64,000 nucleotides of DNA from Branchiostoma floridae (taxonomy: Eukaryota > Chordata > Leptocardii > Amphioxiformes > Branchiostomatidae): positions 15,356,820 through 15,420,819 of the forward strand of contig NC_049992.1 in assembly GCF_000003815.2 (NCBI RefSeq). The letters run 5' to 3'. Made by a program: the position numbers and the translations under genes. Position 1 is the first letter of the stretch; the number at the start of each line of letters is the position of its first letter. The notes under the pieces were generated by a model that was not told where the DNA came from, searched no databases, and saw nothing but the letters and a program-made list of their open reading frames with translations. Positions 1-12,165 of this stretch are shown in pieces.

Positions 1-639
1 AATACCAACTCGGACAATACAGTTGAATTTAAACAGTATTTCATAAGGTAGTGTTTATCTATTACTGCAGAGAAAATATGTGTCGAACGTTAATAATGTA
101 ACGATGCTTGGCATATGAAAACTGAATATCTTAAGCTTGTCTGTGTTTTAAAAATTGATGAAAGGAATGAATAGAAGATGTGGTCGTATCCATTCACTGA
201 AATATTCATTCAAAAGATACTTAGTTGAGCTTAATTAGTTGTATGGTTGTTGAAAACGACTGAGTATCTATTGATCTCTAGTTCACGTTATGGAATATAT
301 TTGTAGATATGGCGGTACCCATTCATTCATACACTCATTCATTTGCTTCGGTGGTCAATTCATTAACTCATACATTCAATTTAGACTACACAGGACTAAC
401 TCAAATGTTGTTGTATTCATGCGTGTTTGGTTCAGAGAAGGAGAAACCACACAATAAATGATATTGTGGTAAGTGTCTAACCAAACGTTGACGACGACAT
501 AAACAACTAGAGTTCAACGAACACATACCTTTGCCAAATAAACCAGGTTTGTTATGTAGAATGATGTCTGTAGACATAAATGTGTTACTCATTACATTTT
601 ATTTTATATGCCTGGAGTTGGTTCATAACATTTCGCCAT

Positions 640-1140
640 TGCTTATGCAAATTAGATCCCTATGCAGATTAGATTTACATAATAATATTAAATTGTATCA
701 AGCATCATTTGCATAATAAATGTGTATTGATATTTCCTTCATTCTTAGCTAAAAATGTGACAAGTTTGAAAGTCCTATAAGGAATGCAGTGGATTTACAA
801 ACTTTTCTCATTAATTATGCAAATTAGCAGTCGATTTGCATAATTATAATTCCATCATGTAAGTCTTCCCTTTGGCTATCTACATACCAAAAACCATGAC
901 GATCCGTCAACACGTTTATATTTTCTCATTAATTATGCAAATTAGGCCGCCATTTGCATAATTAATATGCATTGATATTTCTCTCTTCCTCATCTATATA
1001 TGTGACAAGTTTAAAAGTCCTATCATGAAATGCAGTGGATTTATAAACTTTCCTCATTAATTATGCAAATTAGTTGCTGATTTGCATAATTGGTATTCCA
1101 TTGTGTACATTGTTACTTGGGCTATCTACATACCAAAAAC
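640..1140. repeat. Tandem repeat (246-bp period) with paired POU octamers
   Basis: Words such as ATGCAGTGGATTTA (784 and 1030) and GGCTATCTACATACC (874 and 1120) recur 246 bp apart. Each half carries an inverted pair, TATGCAAAT then ATTTGCATA, about 6 bp apart (near 816, 936 and 1056), plus looser copies from 640. Confidence 0.85.
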
Positions 1141-1179
1141 CATGACGATCCATCAACACGTTCTCGAGTTATTCTCGTC

Positions 1180-1545
1180 CAAAGTTTGAAAGGAAATCGG
1201 CGACTGCAGTTCCAAACAAACCGCTAGGGGGTCCAAACTTAAAGCACTTACTCTCTGCACCAAGGGCTATCTACCACTCAAAAATCATAACCACAGCAGG
1301 TCCAGAACACGAGATAAAAAAAATTGAGGTTTTGCTGCAGTACCTTAGCAAGCCGCTAGGGGGCCCATTATCGAACTTGACCTTCGTTTTCCCGACCCCT
1401 ACCCACCTACCAAATATTATTGGGATCCATCAAAGGCTTCTTGAGTTATACTGTTAACACACAGACAGACAGACAGACAGACAGACACACAGACTCACAA
1501 GCCTAAAACATAACCTTAGCCATTCTGGCAAAGGTAATTATGGTT
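1180..1545 (+). repeat. Dispersed repeat X, copy 1
   Basis: Shares ACTTGACCTTCGTTTT, a CGACCC-type stretch, GAGTTAT and a CAGACAGAC tail with 28017-28625 and 31440-31605. It also holds two CTCF-like CCGCTAGGGGG motifs (1221-1231 and 1353-1363). It has no coding sequence; the family is unnamed here. Confidence 0.7.
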
Positions 1546-2462
1546 GATAGTCCTTAACAGGATCGGTTCTGCTCGGAACGGATCGTCGCCACAAGATGTC
1601 CCGATTTCTCTTTAACCGTGTCCCCTCGGAAGCGCGGGATCACCCTGCAATGATCATCCACTAAATACACACAAACGCATGGACACAGCAAATCCACACG
1701 GCGAAGGAAACTTGACAACTTAACGAAGACGAAACGCACCTGGCCTTTAACAAAAGACTTTTTTTCAAGTAACTGTACATGTAAAGGAAACACTTACAAA
1801 ACTTTTGAGATATTATTCAAACAGGGAGCTGAAAACAGACAGATTTGCCCTGTTTTGCAGTACAGGGTATGTTTTCTCTAGTCATCATCAGAAAAATTAA
1901 CTTTGTAGAGATGAAAACCAACTCCGTATCGCTTTGTTGTTACTCAACAAAAATCGGCATGAATAAGAGCGATATCATAGCGACGTAATCGTAGTCACAC
2001 CGTGTCACGGTAGTGTGTGTTTGTTAAGTTGTAAAAAGTGGCCTGTCAGTCAGTCATAGTCATACGATATGTATTACACTTTACAGCACCGTTGAAACAC
2101 AGAAACATGTGTATTTACAATGATAATTCAATGATAACGTGACTTTCTTCCAACGCAAAGGTACCGGTATACATAGATAAATTTTTCAACGACCAGTTGC
2201 CTACTTCAGGATCAATACTGATGACCAATCACTTCATCACGTTCTGAAGTATGATTGGTCATTGGTCAGATGAGCTTCTATGATAGATAGAAGCAAGTGT
2301 GAATCAAAAGAGTTCAGATAGATTTCTCCGGCAAAAAAAATTGTCTTCGAAGACGAACAATTGGTAAAGAAAATGTCATAGGAAACGTCATCAGCTGACT
2401 TCAGTGTAATGCAAAAGAATGTAGCAAACCACCAGAAGCACTGAAGAGATATGCATATCCGT
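1546..2462. other. Non-coding, no gene seen
   Basis: AT-rich sequence. The only structure is a small inverted repeat at about 2220-2266 built around TGACCAATCA and TGATTGGTCA. Confidence 0.6.
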
Positions 2463-2574
2463 GATACTCTCCAAGCAGAAGTTGGATCGCGCAGAGAAGA
2501 GTGCCCGTGTAATTTTTCCGACTACTATTATATCTGCGCGATTCAACCTCTGCTTGGAGAGTATTTGTCTCAGA
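2463..2574. mobile_element. Foldback MITE, CTCCAAGCAGA family
   Basis: About 30-bp terminal inverted repeats beginning TACTCTCCAAGCAGAAGTTG and ending CAACCTCTGCTTGGAGAGTA. A TA duplication at the ends is possible. The same family occurs at 14296 and 32406. Confidence 0.85.
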
Positions 2575-5500
2575 CAACTGACGGATGGTTAGAACTCAAT
2601 GTAATATACTGGAATGATTCGTTTTGTCTTGGTTTTTTGTACACTTCATCAAGGATCCACAAGTGCCCACCTGGCAGATCCAGCAAGACTGATAAACGAT
2701 TAAAAAGGAAAGTACCATGAAAAATCGGCGTCCGGCTCGGAGCCGTTCACCGTGAAGAAAAACATTAAAAACCATATTTGGCAAATAAGACATCTGTCTC
2801 TTCTATCTGTATCAGACACAGATGGGTGACGGTTCTGCAATCTGGGTCAAAGGAATTATTCCTAGTCAGTATCTTTTTTGAACCACTTTGGGAAAAATGA
2901 AGAATCGTGTCTTCAAAGGGTGATCCATCAGGGAAATAACAAGCCCGACCTAACAGACAACCGTGACAACCAAGGTAACAGGATTAAGAACAGTTATAGA
3001 TATTAAGGAAAATTACGGAAGATTATCTCATTGTTGTGGTCCAGGCCATTGGTCAGCGCAGGTCGCCGGGATGCTTCAGTGTGAAACAGGATTAGTGACC
3101 CCGGCTGTGACCCCAGGCGAGAGGGAGAATGGACTGTCCGGAGAACTGCCGCCCAAAGAAAACTGGCGCTTTTGTGGTAGATTCTGATGAGAGTGCAAGA
3201 CGGAAGTTAATGATAAACATCTGTAGTGGATTTGTAAGATCGCCATTGCGGGTCCCCGCCGTGGAAACAATTTTCTTGGCTATAATACACCGTCCTAATG
3301 GGATCTCATTGTGTCGCACCTGAAAGGAAAGGAAAATAATCTTCCAACCCGTAATTTTGTCTTTAGGGTCTTTGAAACGAAAGCAAAGAAGATAGCAGGG
3401 TTTGCCAATTTGTGTTGAAAAAAGGAAGCACCTTCTGTTGTTGGTGGTTGTCAAATTGGTTAACGAACTTTAGAGACGTGTTTGAAGGAACGTAGATGTG
3501 ACAACGTAGAACTGGGTATTGTTGTCATTCTTAGCCGTCATACTAATGATCACTAGCAAGAGATTGATGTGCAGCAAGGACATAATTTGTGTGTGAAAAT
3601 GTGGACGATAACAAAGAAGTAGACTAATCATTCACACCTAATTGATTGTTACGAAACGAGTTATTAAAGACGAATTGTCTTTTAAGCGCAATAAAAAAAT
3701 GTGTGTAATTGAGGAATGATAACTTCGTGCATCCTGCTCATGACATTGGTTCTTCTATAACAGAAAGTCTACGATCTGTAAAATAGACTCGTGGACTCGA
3801 CCAGTGGACATAGGCCGTAGGTACACGTTATGACTATTCCGTAACTTCTGATTTTGTGTCGATTCGTTACAGTGTATCTCGTATCGTGAAGATGCGCACA
3901 TGTCTGCATTCCTTGAAGGGCTTCCTTTGAGGAGGACACCCAACGAGCAAGTCTCGTAAGAAACTATCTTTCAGTAAGGTGCCGGTTTTCACAAGTGTGG
4001 TTCTGTGGACGGTCATGACGCCATATGGCGACGCGACATTCTTCTCCGTACGTCTCTGGTCCCCTACGTAAAGACAAAGGGAAGACATATTGTCTCCAAC
4101 TCTCCTGTGTGATTCACGTACGGACAGGAGCGCCGTTATGTCCGAAGTCCCGCCGAGTTCTCGCACCTTTTCCCCATTTACCTCCCATGAGGAGACGGGT
4201 TGAGGAGCGTGTTTTATGTGGCGTTGATAATCAGATCGGATGGTCACTCCGTTCAAATGTCGATCAGACCGTAAACAGGTGAAGTGATTAATGTACAGAC
4301 TCTAAATTGTGTGTGTGTTAAGGGTAGGTAAGGTCAGATGGGAAGGTTGGTAGTTGTCCACATACATATGCTAATTGTCAACACAGTACCTTCAATTTCT
4401 GAATAGCACAGAAACTTCCGTCAATATTTTCGTCGCCATTTTCTCAAAAGGGCTCATTTAAGAAATTGAAAGAAGGATTCGAAACAAAATCAAGGGGCTC
4501 AAACTAACCACGAGTATGAAACTGACTGTGAGTGTGAAACAAGAGTAGAGTGAAGTTTCATGCCTTCGCTACTGACTAAAGATGCCACTATTGACAACCA
4601 TTGTCGCTTTTCGTTCTAACGCGATGAAGACGCCTTAATAGATATCTGTGTAAGGGCAGGGAAAGTCTATAACATTTGTTCCCGCGTGTAAAGAAAACGA
4701 CCCAGGACGAATCGATCGGGTGGATGCGGAAGCGACGTCTTGTGTCCATCGGGAAGATGAAAGTTGGACTAACGCGGAAAACGTGCGGAGGATGACACTT
4801 AACAAATTGCCCATCTGCTGGATTTCTGCTGCGCTGTCTTCTTCAACAATGGCCGGATTCAAGACGCTTTATATCGGTATTCGATTCAAAGGAAAAGACG
4901 CCTACGCTTTCATACAGAGAACGTGATAAAAACTCAAAATGCTGTTCAACTTCAAGTGGAGTTCGTTTTCTACCAAGCCTAAACAGCAGTGTTTTTGACA
5001 CCGCAACTTTGATGCAATTGTTTTTTTCAGTGGATGAACGGGTTGACTCCCTTGACGGGTTGGAAGGAAGGAAAAATAAAGAAAAACGGCATAAAACTAT
5101 TTAAGCACAATCAGAGTTGCACCTTAAAAGAAGGAGACAAGTTGCATGTATGAATACAGTTACATGTATGAAAATTTTCAACGCACATCGTTGTCATTTA
5201 TATGTACTTTAAGATATAAGTACAGATACACCCAAAGTGCATTCATTATCTTTCATTCTTTGTAGCATAGCGTTCTTTCTTCACATCAAAGAGGTCGAAC
5301 AATAGGACAAATCTTCGTGGTAAATCATGAACAGCCAGAGCAAATGGCCCATTTCTATACACAACAGAACGAGTCTGTTAACCGAGTGTATCTGCGGTGT
5401 TTAAATGCTAAACTTCTCCTTTCATTGACATCTCTCGCTGACAGATATAAAGTGAGCGATTGTCGGCCCAACAATCTGACTGGTTCTTTTGCCTTTTCAA

Positions 5501-8321
5501 TGAGAGGACATAACAAGTGAATGAATGACACCTCCGCGGTGGATCTTCTGTACTCGTTGTTGCCATATGGCAAAAGAAGCTATCTGAGACAACACAGCAC
5601 AGGCATAAAACACTAGATCATTGGTAAGATCTTGGTAAGACTTGCACTCGCGATTTTTTCCTTACATTCATCTCCGGAAAGAAATAACTGCCTTCTTTGG
5701 CCATATGACAGACTCTTGCTCCTCATAGTGCAACCAATCCGAGCAAATGTTGTGAGGGAAAATCGTATGCTTGTTTGTCAAGAAACTGGGTAGGTAGAAG
5801 CGTTTTCTAATCAGATTTTCCCACTTTATATACATCTGCTCGGAGAGTTTCTCATCACATACGACACATTTCTGACGTCCCAGCACGCTTTGCGAAACAA
5901 ATTCGTCACAATCAGACGATAAAAACGGTCAACTTTCACGTATTTAAAAACGTGATAACTTTCTCACAGAAAGAACAGTCTTTTAATGTCTAATCCATCA
6001 CCACTGTCACTCGTACTAAGCTGTGAACATATTCAGAAGTTCATTATTGGATTTACTGTAGTAAATTAGCGAGTGCCCGACAAGTACCTCTTGAGCGCCT
6101 CATGAGAGCGTCCCGCCAGAATGGGATGACAGGAAAGGGAGGGGCAGAAACGGTGTTAATTTGATGGTTTTGTTCGAGTTAGCAAACATCTGTCGAAACT
6201 GAATTAGCGCTGGAGTTCAATGGCATTCGTGTGCAGCGTTATACTGCGAAATGTCACAATACATTTATGTATTACTAACCTACTGGGAGATGTTTCCTCA
6301 AGATTCGTTTCAGTTTACGGAACGGGGAAGTCCAGACAAGCTTCAAAGTTTATGATGAACCAATACTCTTGTTTATAGCCTCCTTACCGCCACACGCCAC
6401 AGGTATATACAAGAAGTTACAAACATAGTGGCGTTTTTGTACTTTTCTAGTTATGGTTCATTTCAGAGATATAAAGACCAAGTAGAATCAAGGAGCTTTT
6501 ATCAAAGCTCCTTGGTAGAATTGAATATGCGAATCCTTGGCCTGACTTCGCGAAAACTTGCCAGCTGTTATCCTGTTATGTAGGTGGAGGAAACACAGTA
6601 CAAAACCGCTGTATGAAACCGGACCCGGTATCAAGTGACACGTTCCCTGTCCAGTAAGATGAAAGACGGGGTTCTGAAGAGCCTCCATGTTGAGGTTTTG
6701 TTCGCCGTCTCTCAATAGAGGGAGGAAAAAAGGACAAGCACGAGCTTTTGAATGAAACCTGAGCACGGTTCAAATTACCGCGCACGCTGGCGGACTACCT
6801 GTAGGGGTATTGTGTTACATTTTGGGAGTTTGTTGTAACATGAGATGGGGTCCGGTTACCAAACTTTTGAAGTAAAAACCACAGCAGGATAAGCCGTGAG
6901 GGAGACTTTCTTTCTTTTTGCACCTGCACTGAAACTTGAGCTGTGATCATCTCTGGATTTTCAGAGACCATCTGCGCATGTGTCTGGTAAAATGTATCGT
7001 CAGTGTAACTTGATATGGGGTCAGGTTACAGATGTTTGTGAGGAAATGACGGCAAGATAAAACTTTCGTCTTTGACTGAGATGTTGTAAAAAGGTAACTT
7101 GAGCCTTGATCACGTTACATGGTAGACAGCCATCTGTTGGTGAGAAGAGAAGTTGGATTGTTTTCGATATCTCTGAAATTTGAGATGGTGTTCTGTTACT
7201 GCGTTTTCTTAGGGCGCTGCAAGAACGCAGGGGGACCAATCTGCCTGTTGCTTTGTTGAAAGGAAAAAGCTTAACTAAATCTTGTTTCATGGCAAAGTTT
7301 TGTGCCATATGCGCTTTTCTACATCTGACGTTTAGTCATCCCTTGCATTAACTGAAAAGCTACGGCAATATCAGATTCCAAATCCAAGGAATGGACAAGA
7401 GATTCCTACAGGAAAGGGCATCATATAACGATAAAGAGAAGGGAACATCTCGGCCCAGAAATGCTGGAAAGACACAAAAATAATATGGATAATGTATAAC
7501 AGTTACGTCTTATTATACACGTCTTATAACACCTGAAGTACACATACGACAACACAGCTGGATATCTAAGTGTGATTGTTAGTTTCAGTTGTAGCTTTCT
7601 TATTTTCTAGAAGTGTTTCCGGATTTTTATTTATTGTATGCCACTTCTAAATCACAGAGGTTTCTGTGACGATTTTGTCGTTTTTTTCTGTGGTCACTTT
7701 CATGAATACCAAAATTACGCTTTATACAATATCAATCTATCGCTATGGATATTTCTACTATGGCTAAAATGTGAAAAAAAATTACAACAGCAATTTCTCC
7801 CAAGAATTATTTTCGTTGTTTGTTTTGTAGCACATCCACGATAAACCCAGTGTATGTCACCAGACAGATGTTTGTTTACACGAACAAAATAAACCAATTA
7901 ACACTCTCATCTGCTCCTCCTATTTCTATCAGCGAATTATCTATTGATTCACAAAAGATGCTTAACACGCTCTCGTTAATTAAGTGAAGCTCATGAGAAT
8001 GAACTTATGAATATTTACACGCTTATTTCTTTTTACACAATTTAGTCCCGTGGTAATCGCAAGAATGGGTAGCGTTGGTCTGGATAGCTTAGGCAAACCA
8101 AGGCGCTTTCATCAACTGGCACTAGCACGTGACATTGGTTACAAGAATATGTTAAGGCTAAGGGAGATCTTCACAGAGCATGTCAACATTTTGTTACTTT
8201 GTGTTTGTTACTTTGAGCTGAATGAAACTGAACTGCTGTTGACTGACAACACTGGATAAAACTTGCTTGGATGCGGATAATAAGTTGCTTAGGATATAAA
8301 GATCTAATTGAGTCATAAAGG
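2575..8321. other. Non-coding stretch
   Basis: No gene, RNA or long repeat recognised. A 27-bp hairpin AAGGAGCTTT...AAAGCTCCTT lies at 6490-6516 and recurs at 53405-53435, with a half copy near 54740. Short open frames on both strands lack domains and splice support. Confidence 0.6.
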
Positions 8322-8438
8322 TTAGCCTGGCATCCAGCCGCAATATTATATAGCTCCTGAGTCTCTTCTCTCCTTGCGCGTAATTGCGAAGAGGAGAGAA
8401 GAGACTCGGGAGGCTATATTACGGCTGGACCAGGCTAA
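8322..8438. mobile_element. Foldback MITE (TTAGCCTGG ends)
   Basis: Near-perfect 50-bp arms: TTAGCCTGG...AGAGACTCGGGAGG...CCAGGCTAA. Related termini occur at 23429 and 28845. Confidence 0.9.
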
Positions 8439-8499
8439 TAAAGGGTGGGAATAAAATCTTGCTGGGATCACATTTGGATGTTGCAAGATCATAGCATCC

Positions 8500-8700
8500 A
8501 GTCGCAGATTTCGAACGGACTAGCTTTTATTTGGAGTCGTGTGTTTCAAAGTAAGGTTCTCTATTGCCTTTACACGGAGTTTGCAACTGCCTTTCTCGGC
8601 ATTAGAGAACTCTAGCCAACTTTGAAACTAGCGACCCCCCCCCCCCCACACACACACACATGAAATTAAAGCAACTGCCACTCGAAGTCTGCGAAGGAGG
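8500..8700. repeat. Dispersed repeat with C13/CA tract
   Basis: Contains CAACTTTGAAACTAGCGACC and CGAAGTCTGCGAAGGAGGC, both also seen at 31290-31380, interrupted by a C run and (CA)n near 8636-8660. Confidence 0.65.
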
Positions 8701-8910
8701 CAAAGATCATAGCTGAAACGACAGGAAGTCTTCAACTGTCCATAGATCTATACTTTGTGTCGTAACGCGTATTCATGCTATGATTCGGTCAAGGGACGGG
8801 TCTACTCGACCTCGTGTGAAAGAAAGATCTTTCGCACCATTTCGTGAATTCCACCCCGCACATATTTTTATCTTTTTTCCCACGTCTGTACTGTAGTGGC
8901 TTGCACTTTT

Positions 8911-9069
8911 TAGCCTCCATAGCAGGCTTTCTGCGGCCTTTTTTTTGACTCCTTCGGAGGCCGGCTATCAGAAAACGCCAGCAATCAGCGACCGAGTACA
9001 AACAGAAATGGCCAGCAAAAGTGTATTATGAGCAAAAAAAAGGCCGCAGAAATCCTGCTATGGAGGCCA
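8911..9069. mobile_element. Foldback MITE (TAGCCTCCATAGCAGGCT ends)
   Basis: The left end TAGCCTCCATAGCAGG, then CTGCGGCCTTTTTTTT, is mirrored by AAAAAAAAGGCCGCAG and CCTGCTATGGAGGC at the right. Left ends recur at 61261 and 61790. Confidence 0.85.
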
Positions 9070-9862
9070 GCACTTTTATCCATGACGTCGTGTTATATTC
9101 CTGGTTTGTGCAAGCATAGCCTATATGATTTCCTGGATTTGTGTAATTATACATCAGGAGAACTCAAAATATATGCTAGTTAACACACAGTAGTGTACTT
9201 TCCTTCAAGTTGAAGAACACGGCTCAGACAGTACTGAGGGTTGGGGCAATGGAACAACTCTTACGATATGATGATTACCAGGATGATTACCATTTTCTTC
9301 GACAATTACTAACGGGACATCACAGTCTCTAACAGACTCAATAATTTGCTGAAAATGGTTGAAATGGGTCAAATAGACCGGTTGGTATGCCATACAAGTA
9401 GTTTACAACTAGCATGAACAAGGGATTCCTTCATCACCAGAAGGGGGCTGCACTTTACTTCATATCCGCAAGGGTTTCCTGAGCCATTCACCATCACTCG
9501 CGAGGCACGCGTCTTGCGTTACAACAGTTATTGCTTTCTTTTGTTTGGAACTTTAGCATCTAGCTACTACCCCTTATCATCTTTTCGCCAAAAAACTAGT
9601 ACTTAGTGATGACCTTGGGAACTTCATGGTGTGAAGTCTCGCTTGTATGACACAATATATTTCTCGTAGGAGCGTGATTTAGTCACGATTGTGCAAAATC
9701 TTACTACATCCTTGGTCAAAAAGACAATGTCCTCTGCCCCGCCTCGATTGTTTTCCAGCAGACCAAAAGTAATGATTTCTTCGGTAGAACTTACTAACTG
9801 AGCACACCATCTTGACCGTCCCCTTCCCTACTGTTTCCATGACGACCTTCCCGCGCTTTTGT
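9070..9862. other. Non-coding flank upstream of Hairy enhancer
   Basis: No feature recognised; ordinary unique-looking sequence. Confidence 0.5.
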
Positions 9863-10205
9863 GAGTCACGTGACCGAAGCCGGGTGGAAATGGCGAGCAG
9901 ATGTCAGGCCGGCCAGACAGCCCTGTGCAAACAGTTCGCGCTGATGTCGGTGTAACAACGACCTCTTTTAGGCCGGGATTTTGCATGAGAAAAAGAAGGT
10001 CGTGGGAACGCCGTAGTAGCAGTAGGACGACAATGGCGCACCAACAGGTTTCCTCAGCATCACAAAGGAATTCTCGCACTCAGGGGACGTGGGAATGGTG
10101 GGAAAACCGGTCGGAGGGTGGGAGACAACGGAACGTACAAGGCTGTGGGCTGTGGGAAACTGTTGCACATTATTCAGACACGCGACAAGCAAATTTCACC
10201 CCTCA
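9863..10205 (+). promoter_or_regulatory. Highly conserved Notch-type enhancer candidate of Hairy gene 1
   Basis: The core at 9978-10105 matches 55094-55221 over 128 bp with three mismatches and no gaps. Three CSL cores lie at 10001-10008 (CGTGGGAA), 10088-10095 (CGTGGGAA) and 10098-10104 (GTGGGAA), at the same spacing in both copies. Weaker similarity extends left from a shared TCACGTGA and GCAGATGT, and right through GACAACGGAA to CACGCGAC. A further GTGGGAA lies at 10152-10158. Open frames here are not conserved between copies outside the core, so a non-coding role is preferred. It sits about 2.6 kb before the gene. Confidence 0.85.
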
Positions 10206-10533
10206 TATAGCGCGTGGACGAAACTTTACGAAGGCGGGTGCAGATTTTGCCTTATTGTTTAACACATCGGTGATCAATTATATGACTTTGAGGAAATGTT
10301 TCTTTGGTTACAGTTGGCCCTTTTTTATCAAGAAGCTTCTTGTAAAACGGCCAGATCCTCTGTCTTCCAGTCTAGCTTGACTGCAACATTGAAAGTAAGA
10401 CTATTTCAGGACGAATACCAATGGTTATCTTTATCTAAAAAAACGTGATAAAATGAGCAACAAAGTTTTAAAAATCCTGATACTTGGATCAAACCTCCTT
10501 GATCAAACCAGAAGCCACTGGGTTCCCGTTTAG

Positions 10534-10742
10534 TTAGTCTCTACCAGACTCTGGATCGCTGGAAAAATCGTAGAAATGGAACAAATAGAGGAGTAAGCCG
10601 GCCAGAGGAATAAAACCGGCCAGGGAACAGCACGCGATCCTAGGATCGCGAGCTGTTCCCTAGCCGGTTATATTCAACCATATTCCTCTCTATTTGTTCC
10701 ATTTCTACGATTTTCCAGCGATCCGGAGTCTGGTAGAGACTA
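10534..10742. mobile_element. Foldback MITE with 8-bp target duplication
   Basis: Ends TAGTCTCTACCAGACTC and GAGTCTGGTAGAGACTA, with arms of about 90 bp and an inner palindrome around CGATCCTAGGATCG. CCGTTTAG is duplicated exactly at 10526-10533 and 10743-10750. An 8-bp duplication suggests hAT-type mobilisation. Inserted between two conserved Hairy elements. Confidence 0.93.
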
Positions 10743-10748
10743 CCGTTT

Positions 10749-10766
10749 AGTGTGGGAAAAGCAAAC
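10749..10766 (+). promoter_or_regulatory. 18-bp CSL element shared by both Hairy loci
   Basis: agtgtgggaaaagcaaac is identical to 55759-55776 and contains GTGGGAA (10752-10758). It lies about 1.9 kb upstream of gene 1 and 2.2 kb upstream of gene 2, in colinear order with the other shared blocks. A foldback element has inserted immediately upstream of it here. Confidence 0.65.
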
Positions 10767-11909
10767 GGTGGATGCTGATGCGTCCCTTTCCTGTCACCAT
10801 TTCAAACACTTCACTTGAGTACGCACACATTGATTCAACACACCTCTGTCTTTTCGCGAGACCGATCGAGTGGTCATAAATAAACTTGAGGGTGTATTGT
10901 CACAAACACTGAAATAGGTTAACCAAGGACCGTCGAAGGAGGTTCCTCTGTAACCTCCTCGTGGTAATCAAGTGGAAACTCATTTGGGTAACCAAGAAGA
11001 TTTGAATGTAGTTATCAACTTCTTAGCGAGCTCTGAATACTTTTGATTCGAAGCACACCAACCTTTCTAATAAAAAAAAAGATACTAGACTTGCACCCCT
11101 CGTTAGCAAAGTAGAAGCGTCCAGTTCATACAAGAATTTTGGAACCATCACAGAATCTGGGTCAGTCCCACTATGGGATGGGGGTGAATGCTCGCCACTA
11201 TTTGTAGGGTGCATGTGGTCAGGTCGTTTACGACGTCCGCTGGGCGCGTGGCCAGACCACCACCACCGGCGGGGTACAGTGCGGGCGCGTGTCACGCATA
11301 CCCCCGGATTCCATACTGGTACATGCCTGGCGTGCCGTCAGACGTCCGGATTGGGTCAGGGATTGGGTCAAGGGTGCCTTTCCTGTGACTTACTGGACAG
11401 ATTTGGACACCAGACGTTTCGATATATAGCAAAGCAAGACTACAAATAGGGTTCCATTGGACTTGCGCTGTGGTCCCTCAAAAACTTGAAAAAGGACTGG
11501 GTGATAAGGCGATAAGGCCGTCATTTCCTTTCTCGACTGGTAAATGCTGCGTGACTGTATCTTTAATGTAAACCGTAAACAGCTGAAGTCCCCTCTTTTT
11601 AATTGCTATGTGAGTGCATATTTGGGGTGCATGTCATTCAACTACCATGGTTGTGTAGGCGCTTGGTGGCAGTAAATCTAAGCATTTGGGATGTAGAACT
11701 AGAAAAGACACAATCAACACCTGTGTCATGAAACTAAACTCAGCTGCAGCCAAACTTTCGAAGGCTACATCATGTGTACGTTGTCGTCAAGTTTGTCAGA
11801 CACGCAAAAGTGAAGAAAGAACACCCAAATGTTGGACAACTGACTTCGTTCTAGAGGGAAAGAAGGAGTTACCCCAACATCTGAGGTTAATTGTTTCTTT
11901 TTTCTCCCC
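10767..11909. other. Upstream region of Hairy gene 1, no gene seen
   Basis: Contains a GC-rich patch at 11210-11330 with GGTGGT/ACCACC-type inverted words. Overlapping open frames here are not supported by paralogue comparison. Confidence 0.5.
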
Positions 11910-12046
11910 TCATCGTGCGAAATTGGGGTTGATACGGTCCAAGTGTTGTGCGCTGCAAACTCGTGGGAAACTCGGCGAGGGGCTCTTATCTCACGGCTTG
12001 ACTCTTGGCCCCGCGTGTCCAATGGCATTCCTCCAACCATTCCAGA
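11910..12046 (+). promoter_or_regulatory. Duplicated upstream block with CSL site, Hairy gene 1
   Basis: Similar to 57190-57327 of the second locus: shared AAATTGG then GATACGGTC, a CGTGGGAA Su(H)/CSL motif (GTGGGAA 11963-11969), then GCTTGACTCTT and CGCGTGTC-type stretches in the same order. It lies about 0.7 kb before the start codon in both genes. Enhancer function is inferred. Confidence 0.7.
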
Positions 12047-12165
12047 AACAAACGTGACGACAGATTACCACCATATTTCTTGGTCCTCAAGAAATCTGGG
12101 TAAGACGCTGATCCCAAGTCTTTTCCACGTCTTACCCTTCCAGATAACGAGTGAGGCATTAGTCA

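Noticed and set aside
640..1140. CRISPR-like array
   Set aside because: The units are 246 bp apart without short unique spacers, and the genome is animal.
9901..10380. 159-residue plus-strand frame across the Hairy enhancer
   Set aside because: Outside the 128-bp core the gene 2 copy has gaps that break the frame; conservation tracks CSL sites, not codons.
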